Shown in pieces: positions 8,372 through 17,895 of a DNA stretch of 64,000 nt. Both the position numbers and the translations under genes were made by a program. Positions within the stretch are counted from its first letter, which is position 1. The number at the start of each line of letters is the position of its first letter. This stretch comes from Parabacteroides bouchesdurhonensis (GTDB taxonomy: Bacteria > Bacteroidota > Bacteroidia > Bacteroidales > Tannerellaceae), in contig NZ_LT896588.1 in NCBI RefSeq assembly GCF_900186615.1, positions 2,535,215 to 2,599,214 on the forward strand. The letters run 5' to 3'. The notes beneath the pieces were generated by a model, which saw only the letters and a program-made list of their open reading frames with translations, was not told the origin of the DNA and ran no database searches.

Positions 8372-8409
8372 CAAAAGTAACACGAATAACTAAAAAGGTG
8401 TTACTTTTG
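8372..8409 (+). promoter_or_regulatory. Operator-like inverted repeat overlapping the TonB-receptor promoter
   Basis: CAAAAGTAACAC (8372-8383) and GTGTTACTTTTG (8398-8409) are perfect 12-bp inverted arms with a 14-bp spacer. The right arm contains TACTTTTG (8402-8409), a -7 promoter box placed about 34 bp before the receptor start codon. A protein bound here would block transcription. Long spaced palindromes are typical of NikR operators, and the nikR-like gene ends 16 bp upstream. Confidence 0.8.
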
Positions 8410-8442
8410 TCTTCGTGTTAGACCGTTAATCACAAGAAACAG

Positions 8443-10329
8443 ATGAAAAAAGAACTTTTACTTTGTGCCGGACTCTTGTCCGTAGTAGCATCGTATGCTA
8501 CAGATATAGAAAAAATCGACAGTCTGGTTAATTTACATGGGGTCGTTGTAACGGCAAACCGTATACAGGTAAACCGCAATAGCGTTCCTTTATCCATCTC
8601 TGTTATAAATCGCGCGGAGATAGAGTCCAGTAGTGAATCGGCTTTGCTTCCTGTCCTGTCGCAGAAAGTGCCGGGACTGTTTGTCACCCAGAAAGGTATC
8701 ACAGGTTTTGGTGTCTCCACAGGCTCGGCCGGTGCAGTAAATATCCGTGGAGTAGGCAGTGGCAATAAAGTCTTGATGTTGTTCGACGGTCAGCCGCAAT
8801 GGGCAGGCGTGTTCGGACATGCGTTGCCCGATACATACGTAGCGTCGGACGTTGAGAGGGTGGAAGTTATCCGTGGACCGGGTTCCCTTATCTACGGATC
8901 GAATGCGATGGGAGGTGTCGTTAATATCATTACCCGTCAGCATACTCAGGAAGGCCGACGCACGCAAGCACGTGTGATGTTCGGTTCTTACAACACCCAG
9001 AAATATATGGTGAACAATGGTTATAATGTTGGAAACTTTAGCAGTTTCATATCTATCAACCACGACCGTACAGACGGTCACCGTCCCAATTCCGAGTTTC
9101 ATATCACTAATGGCTTTGTGAACTTGGGATATAAAATAGACAAGCATTATAATGTCTCGGGCAACCTGAGCCTTGCTAAGTTCAAGAACCACAATCCCGG
9201 AGAGATTACCGCCCCGAAGATAGACAACGTAATGGATATCCTTCGTGGAACTACCTCTTTAGGTATAGAGAATCATTACGATAAGGTAAGTGGTGCATTC
9301 CGTGTATTCTATAATTGGGGAGACCATGATATCAACGACGGTTACAGGGAAGGCGCAACTCCCAGTCCTTTTATTTTCCGCTCGGACGACCACAACACAG
9401 GCATTCAGTTTTATCAATCGTTCCGTCTCGTGGAAGGAAACAGTTTCACGGCAGGCGTAGACTATAAGAACTGGGGAGGGCATGCCTGGAACGACAGTAT
9501 CAAAGGGCCGCGCGGAGAAGTGGTAGACAAGACGGTTAACGAAGTTGCCGGATATGTAATCATGCAACAAGACCTGTTCGACAAACTGAGCCTTAATGCC
9601 GGCGTACGTTATGAGCACAGTTCGGCATACGGCAACCAGTGGATACCACAGACCGGTTTCGCTTTACGCCTGTTTGAAGGTAATACTATTAAAGGATCAT
9701 TTTCCAAAGGTTTTCGTAGCCCTACGCTACGGGAGCTATACATTTCGTACCTGCCATATTCAAAGGCAAATCCGGACTTGTTGCCCGAAAGCATGCTTAA
9801 TTATGAGCTGTCGGTAGGACAAAGTTTCCTTGACAACCGTTTTTCCGCCGAACTTACCGCCTTCTATATAGACGGAAAGAATATGATAAGCGCGGTAAGC
9901 GGCCAGTTGCAGAACATAGGCCGTTTCTATAATAAAGGAATAGAAGTGGAAGCACGCTATCAGATTCTCTCTAACCTGGGTTTCGATGCCAATTATAGCT
10001 ATCTATACACAAACCAACCCATCGAAGCAGCCCCGTCGAACAAGTTTTATGCCGGAGCTACCTATTCACCGGGCCGGTTTACCTTTAACCTGAATGTGCA
10101 GTCGATATCCGGATTGTATGTCCGGGTAGATAATAGAGATGCCTCCAATAATTTAAAAGAAAATTATACCTTGTTAAATGCACGGGCGGCGTATCGTTTC
10201 GGCACGGAACAGAAGGGCTTGAATTTATTCGTGAAGGGAGAGAATCTTACAGCCGCACGTTACCAGATCAATTTTGGATACCCAATGCCAAAGGCTGTTT
10301 TTATGGGAGGAGTGGAAGTAACTTTCTAA
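8443..10329 (+). CDS. TonB-dependent outer-membrane receptor, probably metal-related
   Basis: A 628-residue protein with a signal peptide, a plug domain (VVTANRIQVNRNSVPLSISVI; VNIRGVGSGNKVLMLFDGQP; VERVEVIRGPGSLIYGSNAMGGVVNIIT) and a 22-strand-type barrel ending GGVEVTF with a terminal Phe. There is no N-terminal carboxypeptidase-like extension, so it is not SusC-like; it resembles siderophore/vitamin B12 receptors (BtuB, FecA-like). Energy would come from ExbB-ExbD-TonB, and one set lies at 31.1-33.1 kb. The promoter carries a palindrome beside the nikR-like gene, so the substrate may be a metal or metal complex. A porin-like gene follows after 56 bp. Confidence 0.88.
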   Translation: MKKELLLCAGLLSVVASYATDIEKIDSLVNLHGVVVTANRIQVNRNSVPLSISVINRAEIESSSESALLPVLSQKVPGLFVTQKGITGFGVSTGSAGAVNIRGVGSGNKVLMLFDGQPQWAGVFGHALPDTYVASDVERVEVIRGPGSLIYGSNAMGGVVNIITRQHTQEGRRTQARVMFGSYNTQKYMVNNGYNVGNFSSFISINHDRTDGHRPNSEFHITNGFVNLGYKIDKHYNVSGNLSLAKFKNHNPGEITAPKIDNVMDILRGTTSLGIENHYDKVSGAFRVFYNWGDHDINDGYREGATPSPFIFRSDDHNTGIQFYQSFRLVEGNSFTAGVDYKNWGGHAWNDSIKGPRGEVVDKTVNEVAGYVIMQQDLFDKLSLNAGVRYEHSSAYGNQWIPQTGFALRLFEGNTIKGSFSKGFRSPTLRELYISYLPYSKANPDLLPESMLNYELSVGQSFLDNRFSAELTAFYIDGKNMISAVSGQLQNIGRFYNKGIEVEARYQILSNLGFDANYSYLYTNQPIEAAPSNKFYAGATYSPGRFTFNLNVQSISGLYVRVDNRDASNNLKENYTLLNARAAYRFGTEQKGLNLFVKGENLTAARYQINFGYPMPKAVFMGGVEVTF

Positions 10330-10385
10330 ACCTTTTCACTTCATAGTTGTTCAAACTAGGTAATAAATCTAAACAATGAACATCT

Positions 10386-11678
10386 ATGAAACTATTTTTA
10401 CAAGGAGCAGCCATGCTGCTGGCCGCCGGACTGGCCGCCAACGCCCATGCACAGGGCAAGACTCAGAAAGTGATTATTGAAGATGATGATCCGAATGCAA
10501 TTATGCTGGTCACCATTGATAACGCCGGGGATGAGATCGTGAAGGTAATGAACGAAACTCAACCCCAGCGTTTTCACGATCCGAAAGCACCCCGCTTTAT
10601 TCTTACGGATCAGAAGGGACGCTTTGCTCTCGGTATTGGCGGATACGTGAAAGCTACCGCCGAGTACGATTTCAACGGTATCTCGGACGATGTGGATTTC
10701 TATCCTTCTCTTATTCCCAACAGGGGACAGACTAACGCACGCAATCAGTTCCAGATGGATGCTACCACCAGTACGGTTTTCTTGAAGCTGGTAGGACGCA
10801 CCAAGAACCTGGGAGACTTTGTAGTATATACCGCAGGGAACTTCCGTGGAGGTGACAAGGTGTTTGAATTGCAGAATGCCTACGCATCCTTCCTCGGGTT
10901 CACGCTCGGATATGACTACAGCCTGTTTATGGATGCTGCCGGAGCGCCTCCTACCATAGACTATGCCGGTCCTGCGGGGATGGCCTTCCATCGTGCCACA
11001 CAGTTCCGTTACGAACACACTTTTATGAACTGCTTGAAAGCCGGAGTAGGAGTGGAGATGACCGTTGTAGACGGTATTACCAACGCTAATGAGCATATCG
11101 GCGTACAGCGTGCACCGAGTGTTCCCATATATCTGCAATACAATTGGAACAAAGCTAGTCACCTGCGTGTTGCCGGGATATTACGCGGTATGTCATACGA
11201 TAACCTGTCTGCCGATAAAATGGAATCGGAAACAGGTTGGGGTATATTGGCTTCCACTACTTTCAATCTGGGTAAGCGTGTACAGTTATTCGGACAAGGT
11301 GTCTATGGAAAAGGTATCAGCCAGTATATGAACGACATCAGCAATCTGAATGTAGATATTGTACCAGATCCCGAAAAGCAAGGCAAAATGCAGGTTTTGC
11401 CTATGATGGGATGGTATGCCGGTATGCAATACAACATCACCCGGAACCTGTTTGTATCCGGAACTTATAGCCAGTCCCGTCTTTACAGTGAGAAGGATTA
11501 TCCGCAAACTCCGTCCGAACAATACCGCTACGGACAATATCTGGTAGCTAACATGTTCTGGAATATTACGCCAAACTTGCAAGCCGGTGTTGAATACCTG
11601 CGTGGATGGCGTACGGACTTCGACGACATAACCCGTCATGCAAACCGCATAAACCTGTCTGCACAATTCAACTTCTAG
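10386..11678 (+). CDS. Outer-membrane porin, DcaP-like
   Basis: A 430-residue protein with a signal peptide (AAMLLAAGLAANAHAQ), then a charged region and a beta barrel of alternating strands ending RINLSAQFNF, with the terminal Phe usual for outer-membrane proteins. The GIGGYVKATAEYDFNG start and the long barrel resemble DcaP-type trimeric porins. Lying 56 bp after the TonB receptor and before the next terminator, it is probably in the same nikR-like-controlled unit. The specific substrate is unknown. Confidence 0.75.
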   Translation: MKLFLQGAAMLLAAGLAANAHAQGKTQKVIIEDDDPNAIMLVTIDNAGDEIVKVMNETQPQRFHDPKAPRFILTDQKGRFALGIGGYVKATAEYDFNGISDDVDFYPSLIPNRGQTNARNQFQMDATTSTVFLKLVGRTKNLGDFVVYTAGNFRGGDKVFELQNAYASFLGFTLGYDYSLFMDAAGAPPTIDYAGPAGMAFHRATQFRYEHTFMNCLKAGVGVEMTVVDGITNANEHIGVQRAPSVPIYLQYNWNKASHLRVAGILRGMSYDNLSADKMESETGWGILASTTFNLGKRVQLFGQGVYGKGISQYMNDISNLNVDIVPDPEKQGKMQVLPMMGWYAGMQYNITRNLFVSGTYSQSRLYSEKDYPQTPSEQYRYGQYLVANMFWNITPNLQAGVEYLRGWRTDFDDITRHANRINLSAQFNF

Positions 11679-11715
11679 ACCGGTTCTACCTCCTGGTTGC
11701 CCGGAACAAAAGAAA

Positions 11716-11763
11716 CTGCCTGCAACAGCATCCCCACTATCTGAGGGATACCGTTGCAGGCAG
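11716..11763. terminator. Hairpin between convergent porin and ClC genes
   Basis: CTGCCTGCAAC (11716-11726) pairs perfectly with GTTGCAGGCAG (11753-11763), with an inner TCCC/GGGA stem. It lies between convergent genes and could act in both directions, although the T tract is poor. Confidence 0.6.
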
Positions 11764-11841
11764 AATTGTTTATAGGAACAGGCAAACAATGTAATCTCCA
11801 CTTATATTGATTACCGTAGATTGCCATGTATCATTCTTGAA

Positions 11842-13413
11842 TCAATAAATATTGGCCATGCTTACCAGCGGTTCATATAACTTCTCGATGTCTTGAGCAT
11901 CTATTTCTATTTCCACCTGATCTCCCGGAATAAGTGTAAGTCCTTGTGTAGGCAGGCTTTTTCGGTCACGGCGTACGCTTTTGATTATGCAATGCTCAGG
12001 AAGGGTGAGTTTATCCACCAGCTTTCCATCAAAATAAGAACCATACATGATCTCCACAGCCAGACTGTATCGCTGCTGCTCGCGATATTGAGGCATGGAA
12101 ATCATCTCGTCATACAACACGACGTTGAAAGGCTTTATCTGCAACAGTTCCGTGAAGTAATAAGTGAGGCCGCCTACAATAATGGAAGGGTAAAATACAT
12201 CCAGATGCCCTGTCATTTCAGTAATTAATACAATCCCGGTAAGTGGGGTACGTACAACGGCAACGAGGAATCCCACCATGCTTATCAACATAATATAGCT
12301 GATGTTCTCCTGACCTATAAATCCATGGCTCACCAGCAACAATGCCACTACCTGTCCGAACAATCCGCCTGTCACCAGCGTAGGAATGAAGTTTCCGCCC
12401 GGTAATCCGGATGAGAAGGAGAAGGCGGTGAATACCAAATGGATCATCATCATAGCCATAACCCATAACACAGGCTTGTAGCTGTCCATAGCCTGAGCAA
12501 TAAGAAACTGTTCTCCGCCGCCGGTCAGGTTTATTTCAGTTAGTGAAATAACATAAGCCATTATCAGCAGGTAAAGCAGTTTAATATATACAGGTTGTTT
12601 GAGGCGCGGGTACATCTGTTTGCTCCATAATGTGAATGTAGAGTATAACTTGGCGAAAACGGATATTACTACCGCCAGCAACAGAAACAATTTGAATTGT
12701 TCCAGCATCGGCAGCGAGGGAGCAATGGCGTCTATTTTAAAATAAGGATTCACAGGAAAGAAGAATCCGGCAACGCCGCCTGCCACTACGCCTGCCAGAA
12801 GTGTAGTAATAGCGGTCTTGGGTGCATCGAACCGTTCGATAGATTCGATAACGAGCAACGATGAAGCAAGCGGAGCTGCAAAGGCGGCTGCCAGTCCCGC
12901 TCCTGCTCCTGCAGCCAGTAATTGCTTACGTTCGCCGGACAGTACCCGTCCCCATTTGGACACAAGATTGCCTATGTATGAGCCGATCTGTACGCAAGGA
13001 CCTTCGCGTCCCAATGATAGCCCGGCGCTCAACGCCATTACCCCTCCGAAGAATTTGGCAATAAGTTGTAGCAAAGGATTCTTGTATGTAATGCGTCCGT
13101 TTATTACTCCACGTGTCTGCGGAATGCCTCCACCGGTGATAAGCGGCATCTTTTTAACCAGCCATGCTACGAACAGGAGGACTCCCCAAAGCAGGGGAAA
13201 CAGCAGCAGGTGCAGATACCAGTGAGGATTAGAATCGAAGAAAGCCTTACGGCTGTCGAAGAAAAGTTGCAATAAATAGCGATAGGGCACTGCTACCATA
13301 CCGGTAAGCAGTCCCACAAAAATACTCACGAAGTACAGACGTGCGTCAATGAGTTTCAGTTTTAATATACGCCATTTGCCGAGCTTTTTTAAGTCTGAGA
13401 TCTTCCAATCCAT
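11842..13413 (-). CDS. ClC-family chloride channel/transporter with TrkA-C domain
   Basis: A 523-residue membrane protein with the ClC selectivity segments: GGGIPQTRG (usually GSGIP), GREGPCVQIGSYIG with the gating Glu, and GLPGGNFIPTLVTGGLFG. About 10 to 12 helices are followed by a cytoplasmic tail (about residues 435-515) whose HCIIKSVRRDRKSLPTQGLTLIPGDQVEI is a TrkA-C/RCK-C ligand-binding domain. The gating Glu suggests a chloride/proton exchanger. It stands alone, convergent with the porin gene. Confidence 0.9.
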   Translation of the reverse strand: MDWKISDLKKLGKWRILKLKLIDARLYFVSIFVGLLTGMVAVPYRYLLQLFFDSRKAFFDSNPHWYLHLLLFPLLWGVLLFVAWLVKKMPLITGGGIPQTRGVINGRITYKNPLLQLIAKFFGGVMALSAGLSLGREGPCVQIGSYIGNLVSKWGRVLSGERKQLLAAGAGAGLAAAFAAPLASSLLVIESIERFDAPKTAITTLLAGVVAGGVAGFFFPVNPYFKIDAIAPSLPMLEQFKLFLLLAVVISVFAKLYSTFTLWSKQMYPRLKQPVYIKLLYLLIMAYVISLTEINLTGGGEQFLIAQAMDSYKPVLWVMAMMMIHLVFTAFSFSSGLPGGNFIPTLVTGGLFGQVVALLLVSHGFIGQENISYIMLISMVGFLVAVVRTPLTGIVLITEMTGHLDVFYPSIIVGGLTYYFTELLQIKPFNVVLYDEMISMPQYREQQRYSLAVEIMYGSYFDGKLVDKLTLPEHCIIKSVRRDRKSLPTQGLTLIPGDQVEIEIDAQDIEKLYEPLVSMANIY

Positions 13414-13534
13414 TCTTGTTGTACTGTATTTCAGTATGATTACGGTAATACAACAATTCCGCGCGGATTGGGTTTGCCGGCTTCACGACAAACAAAGATT
13501 ATTAACAGAAACCAATATGGAGCAGTGGCCTGTA

Positions 13535-15157
13535 CTATTGGATCAGGTCTGTAAGTTTTACTGCCTGAAAGGTCATGTGCGCTACGCTGGATTCATAGAA
13601 GATTCCTACGGTTTCTTTATCTATCATCGAGAGGCAGGTGTAGCCCCATCCTTCACCTTCATCCAGCATGACCTGGTGCTCGGCAGGCCATGTAAGTCCG
13701 CCGTCCAGACTGGCTTTGATGGTGATGTGGTTGCGTCCCTTCGTCGTGTTGGGGTTGGAAAAGAGCAGGAGCTTCTTGCCGGTGACGTTATCTTCGGCAT
13801 CTACTTTGATAAGGCTTGCCATACAGATAGGCTCCTGTAACGCATGACGGCTGGAGGGATGTTCTTCCCAAGTCTTTCCCAAGTCTTTGGTAATGGCAAC
13901 TGCACGGCTGCCTCCACGGTTATCGCGCATGTTAAGCATGATAACTCCGGACTCTACTTCCACTGCTTGAGCTTCGGTAGTATTGGTACGTGCCAGGTTG
14001 TGTAGATGCCAGGTTTTTCCGTGGTCTTTGCTGTACATGATGCCGGCATTGGGTACGCGGGTGGCGTCGATAAACTGAACGGGGAAAACCAAAGTCCCGT
14101 CGTACATGGTAATACCTCGTCCCGGACCTTGCAGAAGAAAGTACCAGGAAGGGTCTTTTACCTGTGAGGTGATGTTGATGGGTTCACTCCATGTTTGTCC
14201 GTCGTCTTCGCTTTTTACGAGCATCAGTTGTGCGGTTTCATCCGGACTCATGCCCGGCATGGAGTTCCACCAGGCACGTTCATTTCCCATACCATGAGTC
14301 CATGCGGCAACAATCCAGATGGTGTTTGTTTGTTCGTCTACCAGAATGGAAGGATCGCCTACGCCGTTTTGTGCGTGAGGAAGTCCGCCTGCTTCTCCCA
14401 TAGTCATGGCTACGCGCATTGGCTCCCAGCTTTGTCCCTTGTCGGTACTGCGGCTTATGCCTATGTCGACCTTTTCCTGAAGATCGGTGCTGCTGTTATA
14501 ACGGATGTCGTAAACACCTAGCAGTGTTCCGTTGTTAGTTGTAACAAGTCCCGGTATACGGAAGGCTGCCGAACCATCGTCTCCTGCCTGGCGTACACCG
14601 ATACCAACACGGCGCAGGTCTGCTTTTCCTTTCCAGGAGATTACAGCCGGCTGATTGTTGATGATAGCTTTAGGTAATGTTGCCGATATTTTGGTCAGTA
14701 AGGAGGTCTGCGGATTCATCTCGATGCTTATCCAGTAGTAGTTTACGCCGTTTATCATGGGCTGTGTGGTGGTTAGGGTAATGTCGTTGGAGGGATGTTT
14801 CACTTCATCCTTGATAACCGAATAAGAAGGGTTGGCCTTTCTTGTCCAATCACGACTGTGGCTGGATATGTAAGTAACCGGACTGAAATGTTCTCCGCTT
14901 TTTGAAGGCGCTTCCACTCCTGCATAAAAAAGGCGGACGGATTTAATATCTTGTGTGTTTACCTCTTTGCCGAACTGCAAGGTAAGTTTGTTCAATATAT
15001 CTCCCTTTTTGGCAGGAATGCGTATCTCGAATAATACATTGTCCGTGCGGTCTGTCAATAGGGGAATTTGCGGTTCGTGTACAAACAGAGTATCGGTTGC
15101 AAACGAGAACAGACGGAAGACGGTTAAGAAACTCAGTAGTAGAAAAAGTTTTTTCAT
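13535..15157 (-). CDS. nanH: Exo-alpha-sialidase (GH33), secreted
   Basis: A 540-residue protein with a signal peptide, an N-terminal beta-sandwich domain (about residues 25-175) and a six-bladed propeller. The FRIPGLVTTNNG motif supplies the arginine that binds sialate. At least five Asp boxes (S-x-D-x-G-x-T/S-W) are visible: STDKGQSWEP, SEDDGQTWSE, SKDHGKTWHL, TKDLGKTWEE and SLDGGLTWPA. It releases terminal sialic acid from host glycans. No sialate catabolism genes lie next to it in this window. Confidence 0.93.
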   Translation of the reverse strand: MKKLFLLLSFLTVFRLFSFATDTLFVHEPQIPLLTDRTDNVLFEIRIPAKKGDILNKLTLQFGKEVNTQDIKSVRLFYAGVEAPSKSGEHFSPVTYISSHSRDWTRKANPSYSVIKDEVKHPSNDITLTTTQPMINGVNYYWISIEMNPQTSLLTKISATLPKAIINNQPAVISWKGKADLRRVGIGVRQAGDDGSAAFRIPGLVTTNNGTLLGVYDIRYNSSTDLQEKVDIGISRSTDKGQSWEPMRVAMTMGEAGGLPHAQNGVGDPSILVDEQTNTIWIVAAWTHGMGNERAWWNSMPGMSPDETAQLMLVKSEDDGQTWSEPINITSQVKDPSWYFLLQGPGRGITMYDGTLVFPVQFIDATRVPNAGIMYSKDHGKTWHLHNLARTNTTEAQAVEVESGVIMLNMRDNRGGSRAVAITKDLGKTWEEHPSSRHALQEPICMASLIKVDAEDNVTGKKLLLFSNPNTTKGRNHITIKASLDGGLTWPAEHQVMLDEGEGWGYTCLSMIDKETVGIFYESSVAHMTFQAVKLTDLIQ

Positions 15158-15235
15158 GAATTCAATGTGTTTGATGATATTAGTACATGCGTTCGATATT
15201 ATGAGGCTAAAGATAAGTTATTTCAGACAATTGCC

Positions 15236-15272
15236 AAAGAAAAGACGGAAAGTGTCTAAACCTTTTCCGTCT
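15236..15272 (-). terminator. Terminator for the GldB-like gene
   Basis: AGACGGAAA (15243-15251) pairs with TTTCCGTCT (15264-15272). On the minus strand the stem is followed by a T-rich run, about 100 bp past the GldB-like stop codon. Confidence 0.6.
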
Positions 15273-15292
15273 CCTTGTGTTATAATGATATA

Positions 15293-15369
15293 GTGTTTTT
15301 CATGGTATTAGAATTAAGTTAGATTAGGTTATCCGTCTTGTTCGTGAGAATAGGGCGGTTTTCCTTTTT
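15293..15369 (+). ncRNA. Candidate small RNA, copy A of a two-copy family
   Basis: The sequence TGTTTTTCATGGTATTAGA (15294-15311 region) and a following TTAAG-x-TTA are shared with the locus at 28612-28683 on the other strand. Copy A ends in an 11-bp hairpin, CCGTCTTGTTC (15333-15343) with GAATAGGGCGG (15348-15358), which pairs throughout if G-U is allowed and is followed by a T-rich tail. No good -7 box is seen upstream. It lies antisense to the 3' region of the GldB-like transcription unit. Matching 5' cores and ends at a terminator suggest a structured short transcript rather than chance. Confidence 0.55.
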
Positions 15370-15375
15370 CCGGGA

Positions 15376-16365
15376 TTATGGTTTGTATTTGGATGCTTCC
15401 AGAATACTCTGGGCATCGTTATTCTGCATAAGCGCTTCCGGAGTGCTTCCTGTTTCCTTCATATATTTATTGATGATTTGCCAACCTATCCAGCTTCCCA
15501 GATTACCGGGCGCTTCATTGGTTAGATAAGTGGAAGGAGAGTCTTCAAAGTACATGGAAGTCGTCATATGGTCGGGGGTATACAAATGCTTACGCTCTAT
15601 CATCGCTTTCCAGATCGATTCTTCATGCTTCTGACACCATTCCAGGTTCTGTTCGGTATAACCCAGCAGGTCTGCCGGTGCTAAGTTGGGTAAAGCCTGG
15701 CTTAACAGGTACTTTATCTTGCCTTCATATATCATACGGTCCAGCAATACATTGTCTTTTCCTACAAAAGGATATTCGGACATGAGCCATCCCGCCAGGT
15801 AGTCCGGAACGATATTACTGCGTTGCATCTTTTGCAATTGGAAGTTATAGAAGAAGTCTTGATATAACGGATAGTCTTTCCCCATATATTTATCAATGGA
15901 AATAGACAGCAGGCTATCTCCAACCAATACGTTTTGGTTAAGTCCGGAGATGTGCATATAAACTGCCGGTATTTGCATTGTCGGGAAATTAGTATGCAAA
16001 TAGGCAAAACCTTCGGTTAGGCCTTCTTCTATATCTGAAACAGTATCGTATTGAGTAATTGCATCTTTGTACAGTTCCTTCAAAGTTGGTTCCGAATAAA
16101 AACTGAGGAGCTTCGGAAAAAAGTTGGGATCATCCGGCGTTTGTAAGTTCAGGATTCCTTTGCCTAATACATCCAACATTTGAAGATAGGTTTGTTTTAG
16201 CTCCTGTTGTTGCATAGTATCGCCCGAATTGATGAAATCGAACAGTTCTTTATCAAAACGCTGAATGTGTATGGGGGTGGCAATCGTATTGGTTGCCGTA
16301 TTCTGTCCGGTACAACTGAGCAGGGCTGCCGAAAAAAGTATTGTCAGAAAAGTCTTTGCTATCAT
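15376..16365 (-). CDS. GldB-like lipoprotein
   Basis: A 329-residue protein from ATG 16365; the open frame extends upstream but without signal peptide logic. The N-terminus MIAKTFLTILFSAALLSCTGQ is a lipoprotein signal with its cysteine near residue 18. The body (IQRFDKELFDF, GKGILNLQTPDDPNFFPKLLSFYSEP and a GSWIGWQIINKYM near the end) matches the GldB-related family. GldB is essential for gliding in flavobacteria, but relatives occur in non-gliding Bacteroidales with unknown roles. Confidence 0.75.
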   Translation of the reverse strand: MIAKTFLTILFSAALLSCTGQNTATNTIATPIHIQRFDKELFDFINSGDTMQQQELKQTYLQMLDVLGKGILNLQTPDDPNFFPKLLSFYSEPTLKELYKDAITQYDTVSDIEEGLTEGFAYLHTNFPTMQIPAVYMHISGLNQNVLVGDSLLSISIDKYMGKDYPLYQDFFYNFQLQKMQRSNIVPDYLAGWLMSEYPFVGKDNVLLDRMIYEGKIKYLLSQALPNLAPADLLGYTEQNLEWCQKHEESIWKAMIERKHLYTPDHMTTSMYFEDSPSTYLTNEAPGNLGSWIGWQIINKYMKETGSTPEALMQNNDAQSILEASKYKP

Positions 16366-16439
16366 CTTTTTAAATATATAATATGATATATGTGAAACGG
16401 TTCTATTTCTTTTATATTGTATAAACAGTATCAAATCAT

Positions 16440-16447
16440 TACCTTTG
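16440..16447 (+). promoter_or_regulatory. -7 promoter box for the MATE gene
   Basis: TACCTTTG matches TAnnTTTG. It overlaps the TTG at 16445, ruling that start out and favouring ATG 16472. Confidence 0.6.
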
Positions 16448-16471
16448 CGTCCCTTTTTAACAGACACTATC

Positions 16472-17794
16472 ATGCAGTATACGAATAAACAAATATTACA
16501 GATTACCTATCCGGTATTAATCAGCTTGCTAATGGAGCATCTTATCGGGCTGACGGATACGGCTTATCTTGGGAGAGTGGGAGAGGTGGAGTTGGGTGCT
16601 TCGGCTTTGGCGGGTGTCTATTATCTGGTGATTTATATGCTGGGCTTTGGTTTCAGCATAGGGGCTCAAGTATTGATTGCCCGTAGAAACGGCGAGCAGG
16701 AGTACTTGAAAATAGGCCCGGTATTTACGCAAGGAATCTTGTTCATGCTTTTGTTGGCTGCTATATTATTTACTTTATCAAATGTATATTCGCCTGTATT
16801 GTTACATAAGCTGATAGGTTCGGAAGATATTTACCAGGCTACGATGAAGTATATAGACTGGCGCGTGTATGGCTTCTTCTTTTCTTTCATGGCCGTTATG
16901 TTCAGGGCTTTTTATGTGGGTACTACGAATACGAAAATATTGACGGCCAATTCCGTAGTAATGGTATTGACAAATGTTATCCTGAATTATATCCTGATAT
17001 TCGGCAAGTTCGGATTCCCGGCTTTGGGAATTGCGGGGGCAGCTATCGCTTCTTCTGTTTCGGAAGCTGTTTCAGTACTCTTCTTTATTCTGTATACATG
17101 GCTGAAAGTGGACTATAAGAAATATGGGCTGTTCCGTTATACAGGAGTGGATTTCCGGATGCTCCATCAGATTCTGGGCGTTTCTATTTGGGTGATGATA
17201 CAGCATGGCATTGCTTTTTTCGGTTGGTTTATCTTCTTTATCGCGGTGGAACATTTGGGTGAACGTCCGCTTGCTGTAACGAATATTGTACGTAGTATAT
17301 CTTCTTTTCTGTTTATGTTTGTGAATGCTTTTGCCTCTACCAACAGCTCTTTGGTAAGTAATTTGATTGGTGCGGGAGAAACGGAACAGGTAATGAAGCT
17401 TTGCCGGAGAATGATACGTATCTGTTACTGCTTCGTGTTGCCTATTGCTTTGATATTTGCCCTTTTCCCTGAGTTGGTGTTACGTATTTATACCGACAAC
17501 CAGGCTTTGATAACGGATTCGGTTGCTTCTTTGTGGGTGATGCTGTCTTCGTATCTGCTGGCTGTTCCGGCATTTGTATTCTTTCTTAGTGTCTCCGGTA
17601 CGGGAAATACGCGTGTTGCTTTGATTATAGATATAGTGAGCATATCGGTATATGTACTTTATACATTCTATATAGCAGTATGGCAAAAAGCCGATATTGC
17701 TGTGTGTTGGACTACTGAATATGTTTATAATCTGCTGATACTTTCTTCCTTCTATTACCTGTGGAAAGGAAATTGGAGAAACAAGAAGATTTAA
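16472..17794 (+). CDS. MATE-family multidrug efflux transporter (first copy)
   Basis: A 440-residue, 12-span inner-membrane protein. The start at 16472 is set by the promoter box upstream. MATE features include TYPVLISLLMEHLIGLTDTAYLGRVGEVELGASAL in helix 1-2, a repeat of the two 6-helix halves, and the SSFLFMFVNAFASTNSSLVSNLIGAGE segment that begins the second half. It exports organic cations or drugs using sodium or proton gradients. A second MATE gene lies at 20.0-21.4 kb and is not a close copy. Confidence 0.9.
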   Translation: MQYTNKQILQITYPVLISLLMEHLIGLTDTAYLGRVGEVELGASALAGVYYLVIYMLGFGFSIGAQVLIARRNGEQEYLKIGPVFTQGILFMLLLAAILFTLSNVYSPVLLHKLIGSEDIYQATMKYIDWRVYGFFFSFMAVMFRAFYVGTTNTKILTANSVVMVLTNVILNYILIFGKFGFPALGIAGAAIASSVSEAVSVLFFILYTWLKVDYKKYGLFRYTGVDFRMLHQILGVSIWVMIQHGIAFFGWFIFFIAVEHLGERPLAVTNIVRSISSFLFMFVNAFASTNSSLVSNLIGAGETEQVMKLCRRMIRICYCFVLPIALIFALFPELVLRIYTDNQALITDSVASLWVMLSSYLLAVPAFVFFLSVSGTGNTRVALIIDIVSISVYVLYTFYIAVWQKADIAVCWTTEYVYNLLILSSFYYLWKGNWRNKKI

Positions 17795-17895
17795 TATAAC
17801 CGGATACATATTACTGTTTGCCGTTAAATAGCTAAGGAATTAATGCCAACGTCACTTCTTTTTAACTGAAAATAGATATCCTGATACCTTTTTCA

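Noticed and set aside
8357-8442. A cobalamin riboswitch before the TonB receptor
   Set aside because: The gap is under 90 bp, and it holds only the palindrome and promoter, with no room for the riboswitch.
10398-11162. 254-codon minus-strand ORF over the porin gene
   Set aside because: It is the mirror of a well-supported porin frame and has no promoter box or recognisable motif.
12332-12829. Reading frames antisense to the ClC channel
   Set aside because: They follow the composition of the channel gene and contain no motif.
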